Shown: positions 22,215 through 35,705, numbered from the stretch's first letter. The stretch: DNA of 64,000 nt from Panagrolaimus kolymaensis (GCA_028622995.1 JAJQJQ010000009.1:5952001-6016000); one strand, 5' to 3'. Notes: generated by a model from the sequence alone, not told the origin. Numbers and translations are program-made.

Positions 22215-25188
22215 ATGGATGATGAGGATATTTCAGCCCATGTTATGCTGCAACAGAAACTTGGATGTATGATCCAAGATGGCATAAATGAAGGTCAAAG
22301 ATTTGCTTTGAGCTCAGATTTATGGCGGTGTGCTTCCGTTTCACCTCATTGTGATGTATTAATTACTTTAAAACCACAAGAAAATGAATCTATTACTAAA
22401 GAACTCGTTTTATGGCTTCATGATATTGTTAGTATTTTAGTTCTTTCATTTTTTATAAAAAGTAAAATTTAGATCAAAAAAAGTGAGCCACAATTTGATA
22501 TCAAAATTAAACATCATAATTTAACTAATTCTTATGGACTTTATATTACTGCAAATTACACAAGGTTTGTATTTTTATTCTACTTTTTTCCAAATCTCTT
22601 TTTTAAAATCTTTTTTTGCAGTCTTTTAAAAGGCGCTGAATTATGCCATTTAAAAAAGCCCATCAAACCAACCTATGGAGGTGGCATGCGAGATTTCACA
22701 ATCGATGAAGCAAAATGTTTCCAAGGACTTGAAATTCGTTCAAATTTTTTGTCTGGAATGGAAAGATCTATGATAGTTCGACAAATGCTTTTAATGATTA
22801 AAGCTCCTTCACCGGGTGGATTTATTTTTCGACCAATTTCCACTGTGTCACCTTTTCAAGTTGTAGTTCCAGATAGTTCAACTTTTTGTAAGTTATTTTT
22901 TTGACAAAATCTTTCTATCAAAATATTTTTTAAGTGGTTTCCCTAATTTCTCAAAGTGTAATAGAAAATTTATTACCCTTGCATCAACCTGAAATTTTGA
23001 ATGATTTACAAAAGCGATGGGTTTTTGCTTTATTTGATGAACAACCATTGGAAGATATTAAAGAATATTTTGGAACTGAAATTGCTATGTATTTTGCATG
23101 GCTTGGACATTTAACTACAGCTCTTTGGGCTCCAGCGGTTATAGGAGTTTTAATGTTTTTTATTGGAGGTTTTTCTTTTGTACATTCAGATAATCCTGAA
23201 GAAGATGAAAATACTGTATTGTTTTTAAGTAGCTTTAATTCTAAGTTCGAGGGACTCATTTTTTAGTTATTCGGTGATATATGCTTTGTTATTTTCGCTT
23301 TAATTAATTGCATTTGGTCTACTGCTTATTTGGAAATGTGGAAGAGGCAGCAAGCTGAATTAGCATTTCGATGGGGAACTTATGAGCTTCAAACTGATCA
23401 ATTTCTTGAAGATCCTAGACCAGCTTACAAGGTAATTATATTTTCCTAAATTTTCCCCTTAAAAAATTAATTATTTTAAAGGGTGAATGTTTGAAACCAA
23501 ATCCAGTATCAGGAAGATTGGAACCTTTTTATCCTCCATGGAAGCACATGCTTATGAGATATGGTGTTACATTCCCAATAACATTAATTTGCGTTTTATT
23601 TATGTTTTTAACTATGTTTTGTTTATTACAACTTCAAGATTTAGCTGATTCAGTATTCAAACATTCGTATTATTTTAAATGGATTATTTATTTGCCTATG
23701 ATCGTTTATGCCTTAATTATTGTTTCGGGTGATTTTCTTTATCGTAGATTAGCTATATTTTTAAATGATTTGGGTAAATCAAAAAAATTGTGACTATTTG
23801 TTTAAAAAAATCGGTGAGTTTTAGAAAATTATCGTACCGATGACGAGTTTGAAAATTATTTAATTCAAAAAATTGTTATGTTTCAATGTGTTAGCGCTTT
23901 TGGATCACTTTTTTATATCGCTTTTTATCTCAACGATATGCGTCGATTACAAGAGGTTTGCCTTCCACCAAAAGCGTTTCCATAAAATGTATGTAAACGA
24001 TTTTAGACTCTCGCCACACTATTAATCACTCGTCAATTGACTCAAAATCTTATTGAAATTGCAGTTCCGTTTATAATGGAAAAATTTAAAGTTGCTCGAT
24101 TAACTTATCAAATGACTCGATCGATGAGTGATCATTCACTTCAAAGACATGCAGATGCGGCAAGAAAACGAAGAGATACATTCCAAACTACACCTTCCAC
24201 TGATGTTGAAGACCCTATAATGCCTTCTGCTGAAAGTGAACAAGTATGTGAAAAGGAAGAAGTTGATGGAGTTCGATACAGGAAACAAAATACCAGCTTT
24301 CTTGCTCCCCATTCTTCACCCAAACGTCTATCATCAAATTCCGAGCGTAAGTTTTTGTGAAAAAGTCAAAAGCTTTTCCAAATATTTTCCTTTTTAGCTT
24401 TTGAATTAACTGAAGCAGAATTGCAATCGTTGATGAAAGATTATTCTCGCCCGTTGGATGATTATTTGGAAATGTTTATACAGTTTGGATATGTTTTACT
24501 TTTTTCACCAGCATTTCCATTGGCAGCATTTTGTGCATTGTTGAATAATTTACTTGAAATTCGAGTTGATGCTTTTAAAGTAACTTTTCCCCCTTTTATT
24601 TTCTCCCTTAAAGTTGAATTTTTAGCTTTGTAATGCCGTTCAACGACCTTTTGGAAGAAGAGTAAAAACCATAGGGGCATGGCAAAAAGCTATGGAAATG
24701 ATGGGTGTAGCGGGAGTTATAGTTAATTGCGCTTTAATAGGTCAATCTGGACTCATACAGCGTATGTGGCCCGATATGCCGTATTCCATCCAGGTAATAA
24801 AGCTATAGAATTTTAAAAAATTTAAAAAAAATTAATAAATAATGGATTTTAGATTTTATTTATTGTTGCTTTGGAACATTTTGTACTTGCTGTTAAAGCT
24901 TGGATAGATACAGCAATACCAGATATTCCACTTTGGATTAGAATTGAAACAGCTAAAGTCGAACATTGGCGTCGAGAAGCTTACAAACGAGAATCACGGC
25001 TTATTAGCGGAGGCATGGACCCAGAAACTGAGCCTTCTTCCACTATGAACGAATCAATTTCAACAAATAATATTCATGTCAGTCAGCGAAACAATACTCC
25101 TCGAACAGCTATCGATCATTTACGATATCGACGAGTTAGAGAAAATCGAAGTTGTGCACCGTCTGGTCGAACTCCTAATTTTTATTAA
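22215..25188 (+). CDS. Anoctamin/TMEM16 family membrane protein
   Basis: Eleven phase-consistent exons (22215-22427, 22473-22564, 22622-22887, 22935-23215, 23267-23431, 23482-23773, 23825-23955, 24007-24346, 24398-24579, 24626-24793, 24853-25188) encode 821 residues. A cytoplasmic N-terminal third is followed by helices with family hallmarks: YFGTEIAMYFAWLGHLTTAL, LINCIWSTAYLEMWKRQQAEL, RLAIFLNDLENYRTDDEFEN and FIQFGYVLLFSPAFPLAAF. Relatives are Ca2+-activated chloride channels or lipid scramblases. The pattern is nearer the ANO8/ANO10 group, to which the C. elegans anoh genes are related. A hydrophilic Ser/Glu insert of about 90 residues lies between mid-protein helices (24125-24340). Calcium-site residues were not aligned, so channel versus scramblase activity is open. 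Confidence 0.92.
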
Positions 25189-25311
25189 ATATCAAAATTA
25201 ATATTTCCATAAAAAAAATTTCACTTGCTCAAAAAATAAATTTAATTTTTTAAACTAGTTTTAATTTTATAAAAAAAGCAATAAAATCAAATAACAAAAC
25301 AAAAACATAAA

Positions 25312-28154
25312 CTACAATGTATTTTTATTTAAGCAATAAGTTTCATCTCCTTGTGCGATATATAAAACATAAAAAACAAAAAATATTATAAAAACTACGG
25401 GTGATAAAAATCTACAAGCCGTATCCAAACGATGATATAAATCCGTTAATCGACGCTTTTCAGCTTCAAATAATTCTCTTGAATACTGATTTGTAGCACG
25501 ATGAGCTTGTTTTTCCTGCAAATTTTAATTATGCTATTATTAAATTAAAAATTTGGAGATTTTTAGTTACCATTGCACGACTACGTTTAATTAAAGCTAA
25601 TACAATGAGTGATTCAATTAAAGATAAAACTGAGAAGGCTTTCATTGCAGCAAACCACATATCCATTGAAGTTAAATAACTGGTTCGAACTTTAATATCA
25701 CCTTTTTCCATTTGAACCAATGTTAAAAGAACCTTTAAAAAAAGAAATAAAAAATTATTAGTGAAGTTTTTGGGTTTAAAATTTACTGTAATTGGAGTAA
25801 TAATTCGAACATCTTCATAATTATAAGGGACATATGGCGCAACCCAAGCAAACATCATAGCTAAAAAAAGTTAATCGCTTAATTTTACCAATCAATCTTT
25901 CCAATCTAAAACGTAAAGAAATTTTTTTAAGGAAACTCACCTAAAGTTGATGGAATGTACTTTTCTACAATGTATCTAGCTCCATCTCGCTCCAATTTAA
26001 AAAGAAGTCTCAAACACGAGGAAGCAACTAAAATTTTAATATGAAACCAACAAACTTTTTGAAGCTAGAATTACTCACTTAATTTCCCTTCAACGAAGCA
26101 TTCTTCCGTAGACATACTTTTAATTTTTAATTCGGGAAGTGAGATACGAGAAGAAAATTGAATTGGCTCATCATGCCACATTAAATTTACAAAAGTAGAA
26201 GGATAAGCAACTAAAAATTTAATTATTTAACTTAAGGTATTCATTTTATTTTTAATGAATTTGTTACTTGAACTAATAAGGAGATCACATTCTTGACTAT
26301 CATGAGGAAAGCGACAAAATGTCATAGAACAACTTGGCAGTAAAGTAACTCTAAAAATGCAAAATTTGATTCTTAATTTTTAAATTTTTTAGGAAGGCAA
26401 ACCTCATAGTGTAAATCACAAGCCCAGAAGGCAAAATTCTCATTCGAAAATTAGGGAATGTTACCATGTGAAAATATGAATACTTTGAGTTTACAAAATA
26501 TGGATCCGGCCTGAATACCATATCAAGAATTTGCTTTTCTCTTATTCTTATAGGTTTTGAATAATTATTTGCAAGTCTAATATCAAACCATCGCATTTCC
26601 ATTTCTAAATCAATTGTATATTCCATTTGTTCGCTATCAAAATTAGCTAAATGTATAACATTTAATTTCACTTTGACATTTAAAGGAATATCTGAAACCC
26701 AAGTTTTCTTTAACAAATTTTTTTTATGAAAGGTACCTGAAAATGCTACAGGCACACTGCTATTGTCATAATTAACTGCTTTCAGCACGGGTAAAAGAAA
26801 ACTTGCACCGTGATCACTAAAAATAAAAAATATTAAACCCGGAAGCACACAAACAAATACTAAAGTTACCGATAATATGAACTAAAATCTTCTTCATACT
26901 CCAAATAGGTTAAATTAGATAAAAGATCTCGCAAGACACTTTCATTTCTCCCCAATGAATCTGTATGAAGTACTTCTCGAGCGGTCAAAACAAATGTATC
27001 TAAAAAACATACGTATATAATTGAATTGTGAATGATCGATCAATAAAAAAACTAACCATTGTCAATCATTTCCGTGTTATTGAAAATGTCAGTGTCAAAT
27101 GATGTTTCATTTAATGTTGAATTAGAATCAGAATAGTAATCAGCATTAAAAACATAGTCGTCCACTTCTTCACCTTTGTCTGGTGGTTCAGTAATTTCTG
27201 AAGGAGATGTGCTTGTTTCACTAGCTTCTGTGGAAATAGAAATTCCACTCGTTGATGAAGGAAATCCAGATGCTTCTGTATCTTCTGGAATTTCTGTAAA
27301 ATCCAATGTAAAGCCAGAACCTGAACCATCAACATTATAATCCTCATCGTCTACAGGGCCATTAATCATGGGATAACCAGACGTTGTAGCATAAACTTCA
27401 GAAGTTTCCATAATGGATTCAGAGGTTTGGATTTCTTTAATCGGTGGCATAATAGTAGTTGGTTGAATTGTGCTTGTGGTATGAGAATGATGGCCGTGAT
27501 GACCATGATGACGCAATTTATGTGGAATAATAAGCATACCAAGATTTATTATACCAGGAATCATATCATTAAAAGGATAATCTGGAACTTCGGTGGTAGA
27601 ATGTTCTTGAAATGTAGAATCTATGGTGGTAGGAATTTGTTGCGTTAGTGTTGGCTCCGTGGTTGTAATTTCTGCAAGAGTTGTTGTTGCATCTTCTTTA
27701 ACTGTAGAAGAGGCAACAATTTTCGTCGGTTGAGTCACTGTTAAATGACTCAACGATGGTGCAACAGTACTCAACTCTAAATAAGGTTGAGTTGATAATT
27801 GCACAACTTTTTGGGGTTTTGGCGTTTGCAAAACTTCTAATAAAGGTAAAGGAGTAATTACAATAATTGTAACATCTTTTTCATTTTCTTCATCGTCATC
27901 AAAATCAACATCTATAGGCGGTCGAGAATCCACATCAACTGTATCAGGAATTTCGAAGCGGGCTTTTAAATTCAATACACTCATCCATTTTCCTTCTAAA
28001 ATGCAAATTTGTTTTTGAAAATTAAGGTTTAAAACTCACTTTCATTTCTAAAAAAATTAACCCGTACTCTTTGGTGATGATTAGCCATATTTGAAGTTTT
28101 TATAAAAATGGTTAATATTAACATAATTATTATCACATACAGCGGCTTGCGCAT
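25312..28154 (-). CDS. Cys-loop ligand-gated ion channel subunit, divergent
   Basis: Ten exons (28154-28040, 27995-27057, 26999-26870, 26816-26403, 26350-26268, 26210-26079, 26027-25941, 25860-25787, 25732-25571, 25515-25312) give 779 residues. A signal peptide (MRKPLYVIIIMLILTIFIK) leads into an unusual extension of about 350 residues, rich in Thr, Ser, Asp and Glu with a His cluster near residue 200. The ligand-binding domain then shows YTIDLEMEMRWFDIRL, FRPDPYFVNSKYSYFH and the Cys loop CSMTFCRFPHDSQEC, which has the standard 13-residue spacing plus an extra Cys. Four helices follow: YIPSTLAMMFAW, VRIITPITVLLTLVQM, DMWFAAMKAFSVLSLIE and the C-terminal VVFIIFFVFYVLYIA. The pore entrance reads YNYEDVR where anion channels usually have PAR. 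The M3-M4 loop is short. Ligand and ion are unknown. Confidence 0.88.
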
Positions 28155-30222
28155 TCTGATAAAACAGCTGCTAAGCGCACTAATTGAAAGGATATGGTTT
28201 CCAAGATTAAACGCATCACGTCTGCGCTAAACTTTTTGAATGGCCAAACTTGGAATTACTTTTTAATGGCAACAAAAAAATGTTGTTGAAAGTAAACAAA
28301 AATAAAACAAATAAATTTTGATCAATTAGATGTTTCATAAATATTTTAACAGCATTCTTTAATTAACTAAACTAAAAATTTGCGGACATTAAGAAAAAAT
28401 ATAAAATAAAAAGTAAAATAAACGAAAAATGATAAAAATTTCAGTATTCAATTTGTAGAATAACTAAAAAAAGGAGTTAAAAAATTTTCAGATCGCGTTG
28501 AAAAACAATTGAGGCGGAATGAAGGAATAAAATATAAAGGAATGAATCTTTTCTTTATTTCCTTGATTGCGTAAATCAAGAAAATAAAAAGTTTAAAAAA
28601 CTAAAAAACTATGTTGTGACATCAAAAAAGGAAAAAAAATTAAGCTTCTTTTGTCGTCGAGTAGAAATTTTATTTAAAAAAAGGGCTACAAATTAAAGAC
28701 AGCAAAAAAAATAATAAAAAAATGGTTCAAAGAAAAAAAAATCAAACTCTTTCTTCGCTAGAAATTTTTTTTTTCTTTCAATTTCAATTTATATTAATCG
28801 ATGACCATAAAATTAATTGGAATTCATAATAAAAAAATAATTTATCAATGGTCCAAAACTACGAAGGCAACGACGACGAAGACGTTTTGCGGGGACGCAT
28901 TTTTTTTAGTGTAACTTCTGCCTCAAGAAAAAAAAAAACAAAACTATTCTATTCTCGAACCCCTTTAAATTATTTTGTCATTTATTTATTTTATTTACGT
29001 ATGACTGCGCAACCAGTTTCCGTTTTAGTTAGTTGTGTTGTCTTGTCGTTGCCCCAAGGCAATATATAAACAATCAGCAGCAAAAGCAGAAACCAGCAAA
29101 AAAGGCAAGACAAAATTTAATTTAATTTTTTTTTTGTAGAAATAAAAAAGTAAAACGACAATAATTGTTTAAAAAGAGATGGTTGTTTGTTGTACGTACA
29201 TACACCTATCTCAAATTGACGTCGTCTAATTTGAATCATGATTCATTAAAATATGTATTATTTTTTTCTTTTGAAGTAAGAAACTTTTTTCGGTTATCCT
29301 TGTGATTACAAAATGAAGAATGACCTCTTTAATAAAGGTGTAAAGTGACCGAACCAGAAAGAAAGGAATTTATAAATAAACACCGTGCTATCTTAATTTC
29401 ACATGTATTAATGAAGAATTTTTTGGTGTAGCTAAACCCATCACAAGAAACAAAATATATATGTTCATAATTAAATGCAGGAGATAGGGTTTTTCATTAA
29501 ATAAAATAAATTTTTATTTGTTTTTGGTAATTTCTTTATATTGATATTTCTCAGTTTTTATTGCTTATTTTTGTTGTTTTTTAACAGAAAATAAGATGGA
29601 AGAATAAAAGAATTAGCTGAAATAGTCATTTTGAATGAAAACAAACTATAATTTATCAGTATTCTTGTCTCAATTTTTTCCTTGATTTGCTTTGTTTTCA
29701 TGAAATTCCGAAAAAAGCTTTTTTGGTTCTATTGAAAAATTATCCTTGTCCCCTATTTTAATTTTTATTTATCAAGTAAAAATGATTGTTCAGCTTTTTT
29801 ACACCTAACAAAAAAAAGCTTAAATTATTGTAACAACTGACATACGCACTATTCACCTAGTAGAGAATATCGAAAGAAGAGACAAGTCATCACACTCAAT
29901 GGCGGGACATTGATGGCAAAAGTGACCAATGCATTCTTTCTTTTTGCGAGGCTAAGGATGGATTTTATTTTAATCACTTCCTCCTTTTTTTTCTTTTTTT
30001 CTTTTTCTATTCGATTAGCATTCTCTTGGTTTTGAATTTTTTCTTCTTCCGCCTTTGTTAATACAAGAATGAAATTCACTAAATAAAAATTTTTAACGTG
30101 AGAACTTAAATTTTAGACCATTTACGTATATTCATTTCTGTATTTTATTGATTTATAAAATACACGCAAACTTTTCAGGGGAAGTGGTCGCTCTCGGCAA
30201 AATTTCAGCAATTTTCTTAATT
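28155..30222. other. Gene-poor intergenic region
   Basis: About 2 kb of AT-rich DNA upstream of both the channel gene and the orphan gene. A few open frames exist (for example 30079-29849 minus, very Lys/Glu-rich), but none has splice or family support. GC-richer patches near 28865-28900 and 29875-29960 are the only compositional features. Confidence 0.5.
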
Positions 30223-31358
30223 ATGGCACAAAACAGTTTTAAAACCCATTTTTCAAACTCTGGGCATATAAATTCTAATTTTATGTTTAAAGACCATCTT
30301 CTACAACAATTTTCTATTCCGCGGAGCATTGTTTATTACATAACCAAAGAACCAAGTTCACCATTGGGCTTTCAAAAGTTAATACAAACTTGCAAATACT
30401 TCTATTCTCAAAATCCAACCATTCTTGTTAATAGTGTAACTTTTAAAACATATTTTAATAACCCCCCACTTGTAGAGAAGAGTCTTATAATATAATACTT
30501 ATGACTAGTGATATCCGACAGTATACTACTATACGAGTTTCAAATGTTAATCAGATTGCCTGTAAATTTTGGATTAGCGATTATGTTTGTTTTTTCAATT
30601 TAAGCGACTTAAATATTAATATTTTATTACAAAAGGTCATTTTTATCAATTCATTATCTTTTCTTTCTACTAATTGTGTATTAGCTAATTTAACCTTTCT
30701 GAGAAATGAAATTCGGAGACTAAAATTTTGGGGCTCTTCTCCATTGAATAAGGATGGGACATACATGTCAATCGAAGAAGTATTTGCATTTTTCCCAAAT
30801 CTTGAAAATTTTGTTTGGTATGTTTACACATAAATTTTTGGATAAATCATAATCTCAATATTTATTTTAAGTGCCAACCATACTCATCCATTAAAAATTA
30901 CAAAAGAATCTGTTAAAACCATTTTTAGCTCAATCAAGAAATTAAAATATTTTTCTTTAGTAAAAATTCCTGAAATTTTTGATTTTCAAAGCTTTGCAGA
31001 AATAATGAAAGTAAGTGACAAAAAGAAAATCTTTTTATCAAACATTTTTGAAAAAAACATTTTTAAGGCTCAGCCAAAAACAGATTTTCGACTTATATTC
31101 GACGATAATCTTTCAATTGAATATAAAAATCAACTTCAAGCATTTATTGAAGAAACAATAAAAAACTCTAAATCCTTAGATTTTTTGCCCCCAAACATTT
31201 GGTTTCCTGGTAGTAGCGAAATTTCAAAGCGCTTAGCCAAACGTCGTAAGGCTTATTTAGAAAAAGATGAACTTTTCCCTCAAGTAAAAGGAAAATTGAG
31301 AAAAGCATGGCAAAAACTGATACCACCAAAGCGGCCTAGTTATTCTGATTATTGGTAG
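30223..31358 (+). CDS. Orphan nematode protein, F-box-like N-terminus
   Basis: Four exons (30223-30471, 30522-30817, 30872-31010, 31068-31358) encode 324 residues. The N-terminal part, HLLQQFSIPRSIVYYITKEP followed by KLIQTCKYFYSQNP, has the spacing of divergent F-box proteins expanded in some nematodes, where the motif would recruit a Skp1-type ubiquitin ligase. The middle reads like leucine-rich substrate-binding repeats (LANLTFLRNEIRRLKFWG, FAFFPNLENFVC). The C-terminus is basic (KRLAKRRKAYLEK) and ends SYSDYW. No signal peptide or membrane helix is present. The exon 1/2 junction was placed at PPL|YTTIRV (donor gtagag, acceptor GACAG). The family call is tentative. Confidence 0.68.
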
Positions 31359-31804
31359 TTTCCTGGATGCAAATTATTGCAGTTTTAGAAGTAATTATGT
31401 TGTTTAATGTCATAAAAAAAGTTACAAATATCTAAAACCTTGTACTCTGTATTTTCATTTTTTGCTTTTAAAAACTCATTTTTTGTCTTCTTTATTTATA
31501 AATAAAAACAAAAAGAAAATTATATGTTTATTGATAGTTTTTCAAGGTGGATATTAGCTTTTAATTACACAAACTAACTTATGCTTTTCTTAAACCGCTT
31601 TAGCTAGGAAAAGGATCTGTCATGTTGTCATCAGCAATATCATCAAAACTTTTCTGAAAATAACATAGAAAAAGAAAATAAAATAATTAGTTGAAATGGT
31701 CATTTTGAGTGGAAATAATTTATATTTTATCAGTTTTCTTTTCGCCTCAGTTTAATTAAGGTTGCTGCTTTATTTTTATTGATTGCCTCCTAAAATATTA
31801 AAAA

Positions 31805-32810
31805 ATGGGAAGATTTGAGAATAAAGTGGCTATTGTAACAGGTAATTGAATAAAAAGAAAGTAAAGTGATTTTTAACTTTGCTTTCAACATAGGATCATC
31901 AGCTGGAATTGGACAAGCCACAGCTTTATTATTTGCAAAAGAAGGAGCCTTTTTAACCATTCATGGCCAATCAATTGAAAAGCTCAATGCCACCAAAGAA
32001 ATGTTAATAAAAGCTGGCACTTCACCCCAAAAAATTGTAATAGTTTTGGGCCCTATCCAAGAAGAATCAACTCAAAAAGCTTTGATCGATAAAACTATTA
32101 CTCAATTTGGGAAGCTTGACATTTTAATCAATAATGTTGGACAATCACGAAAGCCCGATGCTTCTTTAGAGCGACTTGATATTGAGCATTTTGATTATGT
32201 AATCAACGTTAATGTTCGATCGTTGGTTTTTTTCTTGCCACTTTTATTGAAAACAAAAGATTTTTTTTTTCAGAGTTATTTCACTTACTCAATTGGCAGT
32301 TCCTTATCTCGAAAAGACTAAAGGCAATATTGTAAATGTATCAAGTATAGCTGCATTTCGGACGGTATTGTTTATTTCTCCAATCATTATGTATCTCTTA
32401 TTTTGTTTTTATTTTTAGAGCCCATTAACTCCATATTATTCCATGGCTAAATGTGCACTTGATTCATATACAAAAAATGCTTCAGTTATTTATGGATCAA
32501 AAGGCATTAGAGTTAATGGAATAAAGTACATAAAAAATAAACTTTTTTCATTGAAATTTATTTATATTTTTAAAGCCCAGGCATAATTGATACAGACATT
32601 TGGAAGCGATCAGACGATCCAAAAGTAACCAATTTTCGTGATAAGCTGATTAAAGAGACAATCGTTGATCGAATGGGAAAACCCGACGAAGTTGCAAGGG
32701 TCATAGCTTTACTTGCTTCAAATGATGAAGGTTCTTTTATCACTGGTTCATGTTGGGTTATCGATGGTGGAGCGATGGTTACTCCATCATATTTTGGTGG
32801 TCAACAATAA
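31805..32810 (+). CDS. Short-chain dehydrogenase/reductase (second paralogue)
   Basis: Five exons (31805-31841, 31894-32221, 32274-32364, 32419-32525, 32576-32810) encode 265 residues. Motifs in order: TGSSAGIG cofactor loop, INNVG (Val in place of the usual Ala of NNAG), NIVNVSS catalytic Ser, YYSMAK active site, VNGINPGIIDTD and FITGSCWVIDGG. It shares layout and length with the dehydrogenase at 811-1930 and is probably a paralogue, but intron positions differ in part. Predicted to be a cytosolic NAD(P)-dependent oxidoreductase of unknown substrate. The NNVG change is tolerated in some SDRs. Confidence 0.92.
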
Positions 32811-34641
32811 CAATAAACTGGCCATTTTATTAAAGTTAGAAAAAACAACCAAATCGATAAACTTTGCTGTTGTTATGAAAAATAAAAAAATGAAAGTAAA
32901 TAAATAAAGCATAAAATTTGTTTGTTTATTTTAAAAATTTTTTTCTTGAATGCATTTTTTCATTGTCCTTCGTTGCCAGTGGCCACTACAAATTTCAGCA
33001 TAACAAAAAAAGAGAAAGAAACATTTTTCTCGAGTTTTTAAATTTCATTTTTATAATAATAAAAAAATAAAATTTTCTCGTTCGCACTTTGTGCACTATT
33101 AACTTCAGTTGACCACATAGAAAAGTCCAGTGCTCTCGCAATAATTGACCACCATAATCGTTTTGTCGCTATAAATGGTGGTCGATTTTTCTTCGATGTG
33201 ACGTAGTAAGTGCCATCTTTTGACCACCACCCACATGTTATCTTTCTCTCTCCCTTTCTCATTTTCCTTTTTTCTTCGAAGAATTTTTATTTTATTTCGT
33301 TGAAAGAAGGAGTTTTTCCTTCCACCATCACGAACCAACAAAGTGCAAAAATGTTCTAATTTTTTAAAAGAAGAAAAAATAAAAACTTTTTTTAAATGTA
33401 TTCAAAAGATTTGCTCCAAGTTTTATTGGTGGTTCTACTGCTGTAGTTCGATGGACGACGGACAAACTGAGGGATATGCGTTTGTTCTTTGTTCGTTTTT
33501 TAACGCTTTTTCTTTTACTTTTTTTTATTGCATTGGAGATTTTGATCTTGAAAAGTCCCTTTTTTTGCTGGCGTTGACGTATGTATGTGTAACATTAAAA
33601 AGGGCTTCCCCATTTTTACAGCAAAAAAAGAGAAGAGAAGACTCCAACTTTTTCTCTTAGACCTTATTTTATTTTTTCTTGTTTTGTCTGATAAATAAAG
33701 AAAAAATAAATAATTTTTTTTTGATTGGAAACTTCCTGCCTGTATTAAAAGATCAGTTTATTTTTTAGTATCCCCGCCCTAATTATATTTTTTACTTACA
33801 TCATTCTTATTTTTTTACGGCTGCTGCCGATGATTATATGTATTTAAAAAGGGGGTGGTTTAAACACGTGAAAGGCACAAACATCTTCTTTTCAACTCAT
33901 TAGATCCGAAAGAGCAGAACATTTGTTGTTTTTGTTCTAAAAGTTTTTCGTTAGCTATGACTTTTAGCTTTTTCTTAATTTCTAAATTTTTTTGAGGTTG
34001 GGAAATTTATTTGTTTACAAATTTAAAGGTTGTCTAGGTCACTAAGATTTTTGGCGTCCAAATTTATAAATAAAAAAAAGTACAATAACTAACTTTTTTT
34101 CCTTTTTTCGTTCCTTTTTTAAGTTACACGCAAAGTCTCAAATATCACGTACGTTGTTTTGCCCTTCTTTAATCGTCGTCGGTAAATCATCATAAAATTC
34201 ATGTTGTTTACATATACCCCTTTCTAGCGGCGCGAAGTATAAAATGCTGCCAGACTTTTATCCTTAAAAATCACTTTTTTCTTTCACCGTGTCTTTTTTC
34301 CAACCAAAAAAGGAAGTTATTTTTTTTGTTCATCTTTGAAGTTGTTTTTGACTGTTGTCGTCGTAGTTGTCTGCCTTTATGCCTATCTATAGTAATCACT
34401 TTTTCGTTTTTGGTGCTAATTAAAGAAAAATATTTTTTTATTTCTGTCGCGTTAATAAACTAGATTTCTTTTTATTTCATTTTTTGCATCTTTGAATTCC
34501 CCCACGCATTTTTCATTATCCATTTTTCTTCTTCATATTAATTTTTTGCAGTTTTTTGATAATCAATAAACCCATTTTTCAGAGATCGCTCGATTAACTT
34601 TTCTTAAATTTTTGGTTCAAAGCTTTAATTCGCTTAAAAAC
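32811..34641. other. Intergenic region upstream of phosphoserine phosphatase
   Basis: 1.8 kb, AT-rich, with T-rich runs. A TTTTTCAG at 34575-34582 just upstream of the phosphatase frame could be a trans-splice acceptor. A TATAAAA-like element lies near 34239. Several short frames at 33038-33660 on both strands lack support. Confidence 0.5.
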
Positions 34642-35589
34642 ATGGGCCCAGATATTCAACGAAATACTTCAAATCAAACTCTTAAATCTTTTAATGGTTA
34701 TGCAAAAATCTATAACAATCGTCCAGAATCAAGAATTAAAAATATTTGGCGTAATTCTGATGCCGTTTGTTTTGATGTGGATTCTACAGTATGCACGGTA
34801 AATAAAAACTCAAATAAAAATCTCTCTTTTTGTTTACTTAAATTTTACTTTTTAAGGATGAAGCAATCGATGAATTAGCTGCATACCTTGGAAAGGGTGC
34901 AGAAGTGGCCGCATGTACACAACGTGCAATGAATGGTTCAATGAGTTTTAGAGAAGCTTTACGTTTGAGGTAACACACAATTGAAAACTCGTTTTACACA
35001 ATTCAAGTTTGTGAAACGATATGTGTTACAGATTAGAAGTGATGCAACCTACATTACCAGAAGTAAGAGAATACGCAAAAACTCATGAAATATCATTGAC
35101 GCCAGGCATCATAGAAATGGTGGAAAAATTACACACTCGTGGAACGGATGTTTATCTCGTTTCTGGAGGGTTTCGACCATTGATTATTCCAGTCGCTCAA
35201 AGACTTGGAATTCCAATCAATCGAGTTTATGCAAATGAAATTTTATATCATGAAGATGGCACTTATGCTGGGTTTGATATCAATGAGCCTACAAGTGATA
35301 ATGGAAATCAACAAATTGGAAAAGCTGGAGTTTGTGGGATTTTAAAAAAATTACATGGTTATCGTAATCTTGTTATGATTGGCGATGGAATAACTGATGC
35401 AGAAGCATCTCCACCAGCAGATGCATTTATTGGTTTTGGAGGCAATCAAGTGAGTATAAAAAAATATATTTAAAAGCTTTTATGACTTTAAAAAAATTAT
35501 TTAAGGTTCGTGAAGCCGTGAGACAACAAGCTAGTTGGTATGTGTATGACTTCGAAACTTTAAATAGTGAATTAGATAATAGAGAATAG
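34642..35589 (+). CDS. psph: Phosphoserine phosphatase
   Basis: Four exons (34642-34797, 34857-34969, 35032-35449, 35506-35589) encode 256 residues, against about 225 in human PSPH; the extra length is an N-terminal extension of about 40 residues. HAD motifs are intact: motif I DVDSTVC (nucleophile and acid Asp), motif II VYLVSGGF, and motif IV GDGITDAEASPPADAFIGFG. FREAL and TPGIIEMV match the cap and core of the family. It catalyses the last step of serine synthesis, phosphoserine to serine, in the cytosol. The frame is also open upstream of the chosen ATG back to the TTTTTCAG at 34575-34582, which fits a trans-spliced leader site. Confidence 0.94.
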
Positions 35590-35705
35590 ATAGACAAGAT
35601 TTGTATAAATTTGTATTTTTTCTAAATTTTAACATTTTTTCTAAAAATTAATTTACATGTTTATTAACTAACAACTTTTTATTGTATGTGTATAAGTGTA
35701 TTTAA

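Noticed and set aside
29849..30079. Lys/Glu-rich minus-strand frame of 76 codons
   Set aside because: Biased composition from a poly-purine tract, no ATG context or exon neighbours.
33038..33660. Overlapping short frames on both strands
   Set aside because: No family resemblance, no splice signals; composition like the surrounding non-coding DNA.
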